This document shows positions 24,133-33,314 of a DNA stretch of 64,000 bases, piece after piece. The DNA is from Corallococcus soli (GTDB lineage Bacteria > Myxococcota > Myxococcia > Myxococcales > Myxococcaceae). A program made the position numbers and the translations under genes. The notes below the pieces were generated by a model. That model did no database searches and was not told the origin of the DNA. It saw only the letters and a list, made by a program, of their open reading frames with translations. Within the stretch, counting starts at the first letter, position 1; every line of letters starts with the position of its first letter. Where the stretch lies: assembly GCF_014930455.1 (NCBI RefSeq), contig NZ_JAAIYO010000002.1, forward strand, positions 496,001-560,000, written 5' to 3'.

Positions 24133-25224
24133 TCAGTTGGTGGGGCAGCTTCCGCCCGAGCAGTAGAAGCAGGCGCTGGTGCAGTTGGAGCCGCTGCAAA
24201 GCGAGATCTCGGGGCCGTGGCAGGTGGGCGACGAGATGTCCGTCATCGTGTAGGAGGTGTAGATGTCGCCGCAGGCGATCACCCGATCATCGGTGCCGCC
24301 ATTGGCCTCCACCGACAGGCTGTTGCCCACGTACGTCGTGCCGCTGGCGGGCTTGCCCGTCTTCCACTGGCCATAGCTCACGAAGTTGGCGGCGTTCCCG
24401 GGGACGATCTCCGACCCCAGCTTGACGTGGAGCATGCCGTTGACCGGCACCTGGAGGGTGGTGGTGCTGGCCGTGCCCCGCTTGTAGTTGAAGTCCACGG
24501 GCCCGTTGCCGGTGCAGTTGGCGACGCCGAAGTGGGCGAAGTGTCCCGGGTGGTTGAAGTTGGGGCCGCCCCACCAGTTCGTGGCGCGCAGGCGGACGAC
24601 GCTCGCCGTCCCCTTGATGATGTCGCACGAGCGGAGCTTGGGCTCGCACGTCCCCTTGTCGAAGGCGCCGAGCGTGTAGTCGCAGCCGCTGGTGCAGTAC
24701 GTATCGCTCGGGTGGACGGTCTCGATGACCTCCTGGCTGGGGTCTCCGCACGAGGCATCGCCATAGACGGTGCCGACCCAGCCGCGGAAGAACTCCGAAC
24801 AGCTCGCGGCCAGGGACTGGCCTCCGGAGTCGCGGGTCGAAGGCATGCTGGCGAGCGCCGCCGCGTTCTCACGCTGGAGCTTCTCCCGCGTGTCGCGGTC
24901 CACCACGAGGCGCGCGTTCCGCATGAGGGCCGTGGGCAGCGCCTGGTTGGCGGGAGCCACCGCGAGGAACACCTCCGCCGCCGTGTGTGACTTGAGGAAG
25001 CGGGGGGCGATGAGGGGACGTAGCGGATAGGTCGCCGCGACCGCCACATCCACCTCGCCCTCGTCGTTCTCAAGGAAGACGACGTGGTTGCCGGGCGCCC
25101 CGCTGACCCGCGCGATCTCACGCGGGCCGGAGGACGCGGGCGCTGCCGCTTGGACGGGGGACGCGCCGATGAGCCAGCCGGCGCCGACGAGTGCCAGGGC
25201 GAGGGAGGTCGAGGACGGTTTCAT
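24133..25224 (-). CDS. Secreted Cys-containing hypothetical protein
   Basis: The 363-residue product has a signal peptide (ALALVGAGWLIGASPVQA, cleavage near residue 26). The first half (ENDEGEVDVAVAATYPLRPL; ARLVVDRDTREKLQRENAAALA) appears globular. The second half is rich in Cys, Gly and Asn and probably disulfide-stabilised (CSEFFRGWVG, YCTSGCDYTLG, CEPKLRSCD, ACFYCSGGSC). It resembles other myxobacterial extracellular proteins of unknown role, and no catalytic motif is seen. Confidence 0.72.
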   Translation of the reverse strand: MKPSSTSLALALVGAGWLIGASPVQAAAPASSGPREIARVSGAPGNHVVFLENDEGEVDVAVAATYPLRPLIAPRFLKSHTAAEVFLAVAPANQALPTALMRNARLVVDRDTREKLQRENAAALASMPSTRDSGGQSLAASCSEFFRGWVGTVYGDASCGDPSQEVIETVHPSDTYCTSGCDYTLGAFDKGTCEPKLRSCDIIKGTASVVRLRATNWWGGPNFNHPGHFAHFGVANCTGNGPVDFNYKRGTASTTTLQVPVNGMLHVKLGSEIVPGNAANFVSYGQWKTGKPASGTTYVGNSLSVEANGGTDDRVIACGDIYTSYTMTDISSPTCHGPEISLCSGSNCTSACFYCSGGSCPTN

Positions 25225-25394
25225 GGGGGATGCTCCAGGGGAGGAGGGCGTTCATTCGCCGTTTCCCCCAGAACGTGGGTTCCCCGTTTTTCTCCTCACT
25301 CCCAGGATGCGAATTCCGGGGGGAGGTCCGTGGCCAACGAAGGCGACACGGCCAGCGCGCGAGGTGGCGCGGGGCGTGCTCTACCTGCGGCCTC

Positions 25395-26726
25395 ATGCCT
25401 TCCTTCCAAGCGCCGCCGCGCGCCCTGCTCTGTCTTCTTCTCGTGTTCATGTCCGCCTGTGGCGATGACCCGGAGCCGGGCGCTCCCTCCGACGCGGGCG
25501 TCTCCAGGCCGGATGCGGGCGTGGACGCGGGCCGTCCTCCGCCTGAGGTCGTCGCGGTGCCCAGGGCGCAGGTGATGCTCGGCGGGCGTGAGTACCGCGC
25601 CTACCAGCGGCCGGGAGACACCTTCCGCATCGTCTGCGAGGAGCCCTGCCCCCTGGAGGAGACGTACCTCTTCGCGCGCTACGCGGGGTTCCGGGCCGTG
25701 AAGGACGACCTGGTCTCCGTGGCGGGGGTGGACGTGTCGCCGCGGATGGTGCCGGTGGACATCCACCTGGCGGGCGACAGCCTCTGTGGCCCGAAGGGAA
25801 CCGTGTCCGGAAGCGCGTTCATGAACCAGACCGGGCTGGAGCCGGGGCCGGGCTCGAATGTCTGTCTCTGGGAGCTGGAGGCCTCCCGGGCGCCGCCGCC
25901 GGAGGTCCCGCGGCCCCTGACGGTCGAGAACGCCGTGGCGCTCGAGCACCAGGTGCTGGTGGCGCACGAGTACGCGCACGTCGTGCTCTTCCTTCGCCAC
26001 GAGCTGTCCCACGAGTGGCTGGTGCGGGCCATCTCCTACCGGGTGGGCGGACAGGCGGGCAGCCTCTGCGATGACATCAACCAGCAGTTCGCCCCCACCG
26101 CCTGGGAGCTCTGCCAACGCAGCGGGCTGGACTACGCGCAGCTGGCGGAGGGCCTGCGGAAGACAGACACCCTGTGGTCGACGGGCGGGGGCACCGTGGC
26201 GCTTCACGCGGGCGTGCCGCTCGCCACGTCGGTGTACCAGTACCGGCGCATCCTGGATGCGCTGGCGGGCGGTGACACGCTGGCCGCCTGCGTCGCGGGT
26301 GGCGAGCTGCGGGCGAACCAATGCGGGGACTCCGCCCGGTTCACGCCGGCCGGTGGCACCGTGAACATGTACGCGGGGCAGGTGCGGTGGGAGCTGCCCG
26401 CGGGGGCGCTGGTGGCGGAGGTGCAGGTGGAGCCGGCGTCCTGGCGCTCCGGCATGGTCGTGCCCTCGCCCTGGAACGCCTTCATGTCCGCGCACAACTA
26501 CGCCTTCGAACCTGCGTCCGGGGCGTTCAAGCAGCCGGTGCGGCTGACCGTGGCGTACGATCCGAAGTTCATTCCAGAGGGGGGCGCGGAGGCGTCGCTC
26601 ACGCTCTACTGGAAGCCTGACGACGGGCCGGCCCAGGCAGTTGTCGGGGCCCAGGTGGACACCGGGGCGAACACCGTCAGCGCGTCCGTGTCGAAGCTGG
26701 GGCGCTACATCGTCTCGCCCCGCTGA
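25395..26726 (+). CDS. Lipoprotein with HExxH motif and ZU5-like tail
   Basis: The 443-residue lipoprotein has the lipobox VFMSAC and a DAG-rich linker. Around residues 196-200, HEYAH (VAHEYAHVVLFLRHE) looks like a zincin helix, with a second His-Glu (RHELSHEW) nearby. The C-terminal 120 residues (GGTVNMYAGQVRWELPAGAL ... FEPASGAFKQPVRLTVAYD) resemble a ZU5-type beta domain. A surface-anchored metallopeptidase is the best guess, but the third ligand is not assigned. No strong ribosome site precedes the chosen ATG. Confidence 0.68.
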   Translation: MPSFQAPPRALLCLLLVFMSACGDDPEPGAPSDAGVSRPDAGVDAGRPPPEVVAVPRAQVMLGGREYRAYQRPGDTFRIVCEEPCPLEETYLFARYAGFRAVKDDLVSVAGVDVSPRMVPVDIHLAGDSLCGPKGTVSGSAFMNQTGLEPGPGSNVCLWELEASRAPPPEVPRPLTVENAVALEHQVLVAHEYAHVVLFLRHELSHEWLVRAISYRVGGQAGSLCDDINQQFAPTAWELCQRSGLDYAQLAEGLRKTDTLWSTGGGTVALHAGVPLATSVYQYRRILDALAGGDTLAACVAGGELRANQCGDSARFTPAGGTVNMYAGQVRWELPAGALVAEVQVEPASWRSGMVVPSPWNAFMSAHNYAFEPASGAFKQPVRLTVAYDPKFIPEGGAEASLTLYWKPDDGPAQAVVGAQVDTGANTVSASVSKLGRYIVSPR

Positions 26727-26734
26727 AGCCCGCC

Positions 26735-26764
26735 GGGCCGCGGAGGGGAAGTCCCCCGCGGCCC
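26735..26764. terminator. Bidirectional GC hairpin
   Basis: GGGCCGCGG and CCGCGGCCC pair, with GGGG/CCCC extending the stem across a small bulge. It lies between the convergent lipoprotein gene and the 1,331-residue protein gene. Confidence 0.6.
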
Positions 26765-26776
26765 GTGGGCCGTCAC

Positions 26777-29700
26777 TCAGTTCGGGACGCTGAGCCGCAG
26801 CCGCAGCAGCGTCGGCTCCACCCAGGTGCTGGCTTCAGGGCCACCGGCGGCGGCCTGGGCATCCAGGGTGGCGTTGACGGTGTCCCTCAAGCGGTCGGCC
26901 CGAGACGTCACCGCCGGGTGCAGGTCCGCCAGGATGTTGTGGGTCGGCGGCGTGGTGGCGGCGCTGAACAACGCATACATGTCCATCACGTCGTTCATCA
27001 CCGGGGAGACCTCCACGTCCTGGAGGGTGTCGTAGCCCGACATCACCCCGTCCTCGCCGTACAGCAGCCCGCGCAGGTTCTCGTCGTGCTCCAGCGACAG
27101 GGGCAGCGCCAGCGCCACGTAGGCCTGCCACAGCAGCCGCGTGCCCGTCATGCGCTTGGACTGGACCTGTAGCGGGTCACCGCCCTGGTTCATCCGCGCG
27201 GCGATGGAGCCGTAGAACTGACGCTGCTGGTCCTTCAGCACCTCCACCATCCGGGCGCGCACGGAGGTGCGCAACGGGGTGGCCATGGGGTAGTCGGACG
27301 AAGCGATGTTGGCCTGCACGTGGCCCCAGCGCGTCACCATCGCCTTGTGGGGGTCTTCCGCCGAGTTCGGGTTGTAGGTGGGCCGGTCCACCCCGCGCAC
27401 CAGGGCGACGAACTCCATGCCGCCGGTGAAGACGTGGCCGAACACCCGTTCGGACTTCACCGAATTCGTGGCGGTGTCCCAGTAGGTGTAGCGGACGTAG
27501 ATGTTGGACTGCAGCCGGTATTTGCGCTCGTACATGCCGCCGAAGCCGGTGAAGACCTCGGAGTAGAGCTGCCAGCTGCCTTCGCCGCACAGGTCGATGG
27601 CGGCGCCATCCACGTTCATGTTGTCCGCGATGAGCAGCGGGCGCAGCACGTCATGGTTCCAGCGGGCGGGATTCACGGAGATCTCATCCGGCGCATTGTC
27701 CGCGTTGTAGTCGCCCCACGCGCCGCCCCAGCACGGCACGATGGCCTTGTTCGCCGGCTTGAGCACGTGCGCCGTCGGCTCCTGCTCCGGAGCGCCCCAC
27801 AGGTCGACGCCGTACATCCCCCGGTTGGGGTCGGTCCGCCAGGTGTTCTCCGCGCTCTCGATGAGCGTCTTGAGCACGCTCCAGTCCGCCTGGTAGCGCT
27901 CGTGGAGCTTGGTGAACAGCGGCTTGCCAATGTTGCGCAGCGCCGTGTCCAGCTGCGTGCCGGCGGTGATGAGGTTGGCGTGGCGCGTGGTGAGCATGGT
28001 GGCGCCCAGGACCGGCTGCTCCTCGAAGAGCTGCGCGTAGGCCTCCGAGCCCGCCATCCAGTCCTTCGGGCTGGAGATGCGCTCGGCGTGCAGCATGCCC
28101 AGGTTCAACTGGAGCGGGAACTCCCGCAGGTAGTTGATGTTGTAGGTGAGCTGGTGCGAGGACAGCTCGTCCGTGGGGCTGACGTCCGGGTTGGCGCCCC
28201 GGCCGTCGATGCCGGAGAGGATGGTGGAGAAGCGCGCGTCCACCGCGCCCCACTTGGAGAACTGGTTCTCCGCGGGGACGAACTCCTCTTCGTAGCGCAT
28301 GGGCGTGGGGTGGCGTGAGCTCCAGCCCAGGTAGGACCACGCTGACAGCTCGAACGCGTCGTTCTTCGTGTCGTTGAAGTATTCGTACATGCTCTGGTCC
28401 ACGCGGTTCAGCCCCGCCTGGAGCGAGTGCAGCGACTGCTGGACCTCCTGCACGTTCTGGTTCGCCAGGCCCAGGTTCCAGTCCACCAGGGCGAAGCGGT
28501 CGTGCATGTCCCGGTGGATGTCATTGAGCTTCCGGTCCACCCGGTCGAAGCGACTGAACATGCGGCTCTGGAGTTGTTCCACCAGCTGATGCAGCTTGCG
28601 GACCTCCAGGAGGATGGTCTGCTCGATGGGCGGCTCCTGCGGCTTGCGCAGCATCGAGAAGAGCTGGAAGACGGCGCTGACGATCTGCCCGGTGAACACC
28701 GCGCCGCTGACGATCTCAAAGCCCTTGGCGCCCAGGTCGAGCAGGCCGGTGACCTTCTCCGCGATCTTGATGGAGCTCTCCGCGTACTTCGACACCGCCT
28801 CCAGGGTGGTGCTCAACGCCTGGGTGAACCTCACCAGGTCGTCGGCGAAGTCCACCGCGCCGTCCCTCCGGAAGAGGTCCGCGACCACGCCGAGTCCGCC
28901 CGTGACGCCTTCCCGCACGCCGTTGAGCTGATCCTTCAGCTGCGTGCCCCGCGCCCGGGCCGCGTCGATGGCCGTCCGCAGCGCGGCCTCCTCCGGCGCG
29001 GCCGTGGCCGTCGTCATCGCCTCGTCGCCGGCGCCGCCCGTCAGGGCCAGCGGGGTGACGGGCTTCTTCAGGGCGATGGCGGCGCGGTACGCCTGCTCCG
29101 CCGTGTTCAGGGCGTGGAGCATGTCGGAGTACTGCTGCACGGCGGACAGGCCCTGGGTGCTCGCGAGCACCATGAAGCTCCGTGCGTCCTCCGGCGTGGC
29201 GGACAGGCCCCCGTCCGCGCCGAGGCGGGGCAGGATGAAGCCCGCGAGCGGCCCCAGCGGATGCACGGTCAGCATCTGCGCGGCGTTGTGGGTGGTGTGG
29301 ACGCCCAGCGCGCCCCCGATGCCGCCGCCATTCACGGCCGCCGCCAGCGCGGCGTTGCCCTGCGCGAGGTCGAACAGCTTGCCCCAGGTCTCCTGGGTGA
29401 AGGCTTCAGCCTCCGCGTAGCGCTCCACCAGGGAGTGGGCGTTGGCGAGGCCGCGCTCCAGGTCCAGGCCGTTGTGCATGCTGGCCAGCAGGGCGCGGGC
29501 GTGGGCCCGCAGCGCCCGGCCGGGCGCCGTGGTGGTGGACATGGAGGGCTCGGCGCGGGCGAGCATGCGGAGCATCACCCGCATCATCGGGCCGCTGCCG
29601 TCCTTCGCGGGGTCGAAGGGGTAGGCGTTGAGCGCGGTGGAGAGGGTGTTGATGCCGGCCGTCAGCTCCGCCTGCGTCAGCGTCGGGTTGTCGCGGGAGA

Positions 29701-30772
29701 GGGCGTACGCCGCGCCAGCCAGCAGGTTCAGCTTGGGCGCCTTCTTGTACATGGCCACCGTCGCGTAGATGCGACGGTCCACCTCCTGCTTGGACAGGGA
29801 GAAGCTGCTGCGGCACTCCGAGCAGGTGATGGGCGCGTCATAGACGGGCGCGCCCGGGCTCCCGGAGGCGGCCCACTGCGCCGCGGCCTGGGCCTGCACC
29901 TGCGAAACCGAGGAGCTGCCGGCGGCCTGTCCGTCCACGAAGCCCGCGCCGCAGTCGGCGTCCGGCGCGGTGCCGTGGCCCGGGTCGCGGCAGGCGTTGT
30001 AGACGGGCGAACCGCTGCCGGGGCCGCACGCGCCCACCATGGTCCCGCACGCCAGCGCATCGGTGACCCAGGCGCCATTCACCTGGCACGTCCGGGGGTT
30101 CGTGCACGCCACCGTGCACGCCGACTCCACGGTGCCGCACTGGGGCCCCGTGCCCGTCGCGATGACCGGGTAGTTGGAGAAGGTGATGTAGCAGGCCTCC
30201 GGGCCGATGCTCGCGGCGGCCTTGCGGGGCGCCGTTCCCCCGCGCACGGACTCCTCACCGCCCGGCAGGTTGCCGATGTACCAGAGCCAGGTGATGCCCG
30301 CCCGCTGCTCAAGGGGCACGTTCATCCGCAAGTAGTTGCCCGCGAGCCTGTCGCACGTCGTGCCCGAGAGGCTGTCGAAGGGCAGCACCGCTTCGTGGAT
30401 TTCGCCGGTGTAGCCGAAGTCCTCATGCTGGCACGAGGCATAGGACGTACACGTCTTGGGGGTGGTGTCCTGGCCGCACGCCGCGGAGTTCGTCCGCGCG
30501 TAGCACTCCAGGCTGTAGGTGAAGTTGCCGGAGCACACCCAGTCACCGCTGGCGATGTCGTCGGCCGTGCAGGACAGGCCCTGCTCCGCGGTGCCAAGGG
30601 CCACGGGGACCTCCGCAGGCTCGGCGCTGGGGGGCACGGCCTCACCGCAGCCCCAGAGTCCCAGCGCGGCCACCACGCCCTGGAGCCAACGCAAGCGAAG
30701 GCCTCCCGTGCGCACGGGCGCGCCCGGTGGACGCACCCCTCCCAACAATGACGGTTCTTGCAGCGTTCGCAT
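26777..30772 (-). CDS. Very large secreted protein of unknown family
   Basis: The 1,331-residue product starts at an ATG with a GGGGGG run upstream. A signal segment (LQGVVAALGLWGCGE, around residue 30) suggests a lipoprotein. Residues about 45-300 are Cys-rich. A helical middle (about 300-700) follows, with coiled-coil character near 700-760 (KLHQLVEQLQSRMFSRFDRVDRKLNDIHRDMHDRF). The C-terminal third is a globular alpha/beta region with Trp-rich patches (WGGAWGDYNADNAP). The helical bundle plus coiled coil recalls pore-forming or tether proteins, but I do not recognise the family. It is a single-gene unit. Confidence 0.8.
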   Translation of the reverse strand: MRTLQEPSLLGGVRPPGAPVRTGGLRLRWLQGVVAALGLWGCGEAVPPSAEPAEVPVALGTAEQGLSCTADDIASGDWVCSGNFTYSLECYARTNSAACGQDTTPKTCTSYASCQHEDFGYTGEIHEAVLPFDSLSGTTCDRLAGNYLRMNVPLEQRAGITWLWYIGNLPGGEESVRGGTAPRKAAASIGPEACYITFSNYPVIATGTGPQCGTVESACTVACTNPRTCQVNGAWVTDALACGTMVGACGPGSGSPVYNACRDPGHGTAPDADCGAGFVDGQAAGSSSVSQVQAQAAAQWAASGSPGAPVYDAPITCSECRSSFSLSKQEVDRRIYATVAMYKKAPKLNLLAGAAYALSRDNPTLTQAELTAGINTLSTALNAYPFDPAKDGSGPMMRVMLRMLARAEPSMSTTTAPGRALRAHARALLASMHNGLDLERGLANAHSLVERYAEAEAFTQETWGKLFDLAQGNAALAAAVNGGGIGGALGVHTTHNAAQMLTVHPLGPLAGFILPRLGADGGLSATPEDARSFMVLASTQGLSAVQQYSDMLHALNTAEQAYRAAIALKKPVTPLALTGGAGDEAMTTATAAPEEAALRTAIDAARARGTQLKDQLNGVREGVTGGLGVVADLFRRDGAVDFADDLVRFTQALSTTLEAVSKYAESSIKIAEKVTGLLDLGAKGFEIVSGAVFTGQIVSAVFQLFSMLRKPQEPPIEQTILLEVRKLHQLVEQLQSRMFSRFDRVDRKLNDIHRDMHDRFALVDWNLGLANQNVQEVQQSLHSLQAGLNRVDQSMYEYFNDTKNDAFELSAWSYLGWSSRHPTPMRYEEEFVPAENQFSKWGAVDARFSTILSGIDGRGANPDVSPTDELSSHQLTYNINYLREFPLQLNLGMLHAERISSPKDWMAGSEAYAQLFEEQPVLGATMLTTRHANLITAGTQLDTALRNIGKPLFTKLHERYQADWSVLKTLIESAENTWRTDPNRGMYGVDLWGAPEQEPTAHVLKPANKAIVPCWGGAWGDYNADNAPDEISVNPARWNHDVLRPLLIADNMNVDGAAIDLCGEGSWQLYSEVFTGFGGMYERKYRLQSNIYVRYTYWDTATNSVKSERVFGHVFTGGMEFVALVRGVDRPTYNPNSAEDPHKAMVTRWGHVQANIASSDYPMATPLRTSVRARMVEVLKDQQRQFYGSIAARMNQGGDPLQVQSKRMTGTRLLWQAYVALALPLSLEHDENLRGLLYGEDGVMSGYDTLQDVEVSPVMNDVMDMYALFSAATTPPTHNILADLHPAVTSRADRLRDTVNATLDAQAAAGGPEASTWVEPTLLRLRLSVPN

Positions 30773-31099
30773 GGCGGGCTTTCCCCCCTCAAGCGGACCG
30801 GACATGGCCCGGGACGACGATGGTCGTCCGGGTTCGATACGGAAGGGCCGCGCAAGCCTGGTTCAATCTCCGACAAAAAAGTGGAGCGGCCGCTTCGCGC
30901 GCTGATGCGCTCGACGTGGCGGGCAGTGACGACGCGGTCGTCGTCACCGCCCTGGCTGGCGTCCGCGCCCTGGAAGGCCTGGGCGGCCTCCCTCAAGAGA
31001 CTGGTGAAGCGGCCCCTGGACTCCGGCGGGATGGGCACGGAGTCCGGCGCGATGCGGGGCTGCCCGGTGTTGACGCACCTGCCCTGTCGGGGGTGACGG
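30773..31099. other. Intergenic region
   Basis: No gene is supported here. Its right part follows the fadB-type stop, and its left part must carry the promoter of the large secreted protein. The only clear structure is the hairpin at 30926-30947. Confidence 0.5.
30926..30947 (-). terminator. Hairpin downstream of the fadB-type gene
   Basis: GTGACGACG/CGTCGTCAC forms a perfect 9-base stem with a 4-base loop, about 150 bases after the fadB-type stop. No T-tract is present. Confidence 0.35.
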
Positions 31100-33277
31100 C
31101 TACGGGAGGCATTCGCCCTTCTCGGCCTTCGCGACGAGGGACGCGGGCGGCAGGAAGTGCTTCCCGTAGCGCTCCGCGAGCTGGCGGGCGCGCAGCACGA
31201 AGGCGCGCGGCCCCGTGCCGGTGGGCCCCTCGTAGCCGTTGATGTACTGCACGACGCCGCCCGTCCAGGGCGGGAAGCCGATGCCGAGGATGGAGCCCAC
31301 GTTCGCGTCCGCGGCGGAGCGCAGGACGCCCTCGTCGAAGCAGCGCACCGTGTCGATGGCCTCCGCGAACAGCATCCGCTCCTTCATGTCCTCGAAGGGG
31401 ATGGTGTGGCCGGGCTTCGTGTAGTGCTGGGTGAGGCCCGGCCAGAGGCCCGTGCGCTTGCCGTCCACGTAGTCGTAGAAGCCGCCGCCGGTGGAGCGGC
31501 CCTTGCGCTGGTGCTGGTCGACCATCGCGTCCATCACCGCGTAGCTGCCGTGGACCTCCCACGTCTTCCCCTCGGCCTCGACGGCGGCCTGGGTCTCCTT
31601 GCGGATCTTCCGGGGCAGGGTGAGCGTCAACTCGTCCACCAACTGGAGCGGGGCCGCGGGGTAGCCGGCCTGGAGCCCCGCCTGTTCAATGGACGCGGGC
31701 GGCAGGCCCTCGCCCACCATGGCGATGGCCTCGTTGAGGAACGTGCCAATCACGCGGCTGGTGAAGAAGCCCCGGCTGTCATTGACGACGATGGGCGTCT
31801 TGCCAATCTGCACCGCGATGTCGATGGCCTTCGCGAGCGCTGCGTCGCTCGTCTGCTTGCCCGCGATGAGCTCCAGCAGCGGCATCTTGTCCACGGGGGA
31901 GAAGAAGTGCATGCCCACGAAGTCGGGCGGGCGCGTCACCCCTTCGGCCAGCAGGGTGATGGGCAGGGTGGAGGTGTTGGACGCGAGCAGCGCGTCCGGG
32001 GCCACCACGCCCTGAATCTCCTGGAAGACCTTGTGCTTGAGCTTCACGTCCTCGAACACGGCCTCGATGACCAGGTCGCAGCCCGCCAGCGCGGCGGGGT
32101 CCATGGCGGGGGTGATGCGCGCGAGGAGCGCTTCGCCCTTCTCCTTCGTGGAGGAGCCCTTCTGGATGGCCTTCTCCACCAGCTTCGCGGAGTACTGCTT
32201 GCCCTTCTCCGCGGACTCCAGGCTCACGTCCTTGAGCACCACGTCGATGCCGGCCTTGGCGCAGACGTAGGCGATGCCCGCGCCCATCATCCCGGCGCCG
32301 AGGACGCCCACCTTCTTCGCGGTGTGCTGGGGGAAGCCCTTGGGGCGGCCGCCGCCGGAGTTGATGTGCTGCATGTCGAAGAAGAACGCCTGCATCATGT
32401 TCTTCGCGACCTGGCCCACGGCCAGCTCGGTGAAGTAGCGCGACTCGATGGTGAACGCGGTGTCGACGTCCACCTGCGTGCCCTCCACGGCCACCGCCAT
32501 GATGGCGCGCGGCGCGGGCATGTTCGCGCCCTTGAGCTGCTTGCGCAGGTTGGCGGGGAAGGCGGGCAGGTTCGCCGCGAGCGCCGGGGTGGACGGCGTG
32601 CCGCCCGGAATCTTGTAGCCCTTCTGGTCCCACGGCTGCTGCGCCTTCGGGTTCGCCTTCACCCAGGCCCTGGCGGCGGGCAGCAGCGCGTCCACGGACT
32701 CCACCACGTCGTGCACCAGGCCCAGCTCCTTCGCCTCCTGCGGGCGGTAGCGCTGGCCCTGGAGCAGCACCTTCATCAGCGCGTCCGTGATGCCCAGCAT
32801 GCGCACCGTGCGCACCACGCCGCCGCCGCCGGGCAGCAGCCCCAGCGTCACCTCCGGGAGGCCCACCTGCGCGCCCTTCACGTCCGCGATGATGCGCCGG
32901 TGACACGCGAGGGCGATCTCCAGCCCGCCGCCCATCGCCGCGCCGTTGAGCGCCGCGACCACGGGCCGGCCGAAGGTCTCCAGCGTGCGCAGCTGCGCCT
33001 TGATCTCCTCGCAGAGCTCGAAGACCTGCTTCGCCTCGTCCTTCTTCACGCGGCGCAGGTCGTTCAGGTCCCCGCCGGCGAAGAAGGTCTTCTTCGCGGA
33101 GGTGAGGACGACGCCGGTGATGCTGTCCTTCTCCTGGACCAGCCGGTCCACCGCGGCGCGCATGGACTTCACGTACGCGGCGTTCATGGTGTTGGCGGAC
33201 TGGCCCGGGTCATCCAACGTCAAGACCACGATGCCGTCGGCGTCTTTTTCCCAGCGCAGGGTGTTCTGTTCGCTCAT
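31100..33277 (-). CDS. fadJ: Bifunctional enoyl-CoA hydratase/3-hydroxyacyl-CoA dehydrogenase
   Basis: The 725-residue multifunctional beta-oxidation subunit has an N-terminal crotonase domain (residues 1-190: ALNGAAMGGGLEIALAC oxyanion loop; GLPEVTLGLLPGGGG with the catalytic Glu). An NAD-binding 3-hydroxyacyl-CoA dehydrogenase domain follows from about 315 (GVLGAGMMGAGIAYV; VIEAVFED; ASNTSTLP; HFFSPVDKMPLLELI). Two C-terminal HAD domains complete it. It hydrates trans-2-enoyl-CoA and oxidises the product. The thiolase gene lies 37 bases upstream on the same strand, a fadBA-type operon. fadJ and fadB cannot be separated from sequence alone. Confidence 0.93.
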   Translation of the reverse strand: MSEQNTLRWEKDADGIVVLTLDDPGQSANTMNAAYVKSMRAAVDRLVQEKDSITGVVLTSAKKTFFAGGDLNDLRRVKKDEAKQVFELCEEIKAQLRTLETFGRPVVAALNGAAMGGGLEIALACHRRIIADVKGAQVGLPEVTLGLLPGGGGVVRTVRMLGITDALMKVLLQGQRYRPQEAKELGLVHDVVESVDALLPAARAWVKANPKAQQPWDQKGYKIPGGTPSTPALAANLPAFPANLRKQLKGANMPAPRAIMAVAVEGTQVDVDTAFTIESRYFTELAVGQVAKNMMQAFFFDMQHINSGGGRPKGFPQHTAKKVGVLGAGMMGAGIAYVCAKAGIDVVLKDVSLESAEKGKQYSAKLVEKAIQKGSSTKEKGEALLARITPAMDPAALAGCDLVIEAVFEDVKLKHKVFQEIQGVVAPDALLASNTSTLPITLLAEGVTRPPDFVGMHFFSPVDKMPLLELIAGKQTSDAALAKAIDIAVQIGKTPIVVNDSRGFFTSRVIGTFLNEAIAMVGEGLPPASIEQAGLQAGYPAAPLQLVDELTLTLPRKIRKETQAAVEAEGKTWEVHGSYAVMDAMVDQHQRKGRSTGGGFYDYVDGKRTGLWPGLTQHYTKPGHTIPFEDMKERMLFAEAIDTVRCFDEGVLRSAADANVGSILGIGFPPWTGGVVQYINGYEGPTGTGPRAFVLRARQLAERYGKHFLPPASLVAKAEKGECLP

Positions 33278-33314
33278 GGGGTCGCTCGAATTCTTCAAAA
33301 GGAAGGGGGGAGGT

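Noticed and set aside
28427..30751. Long rightward open frame of 774 codons opposite the 1,331-residue protein
   Set aside because: Its translation is a His/Arg/Gly-rich low-complexity shadow created by high GC at third positions of the leftward gene, with no domain or ribosome site.
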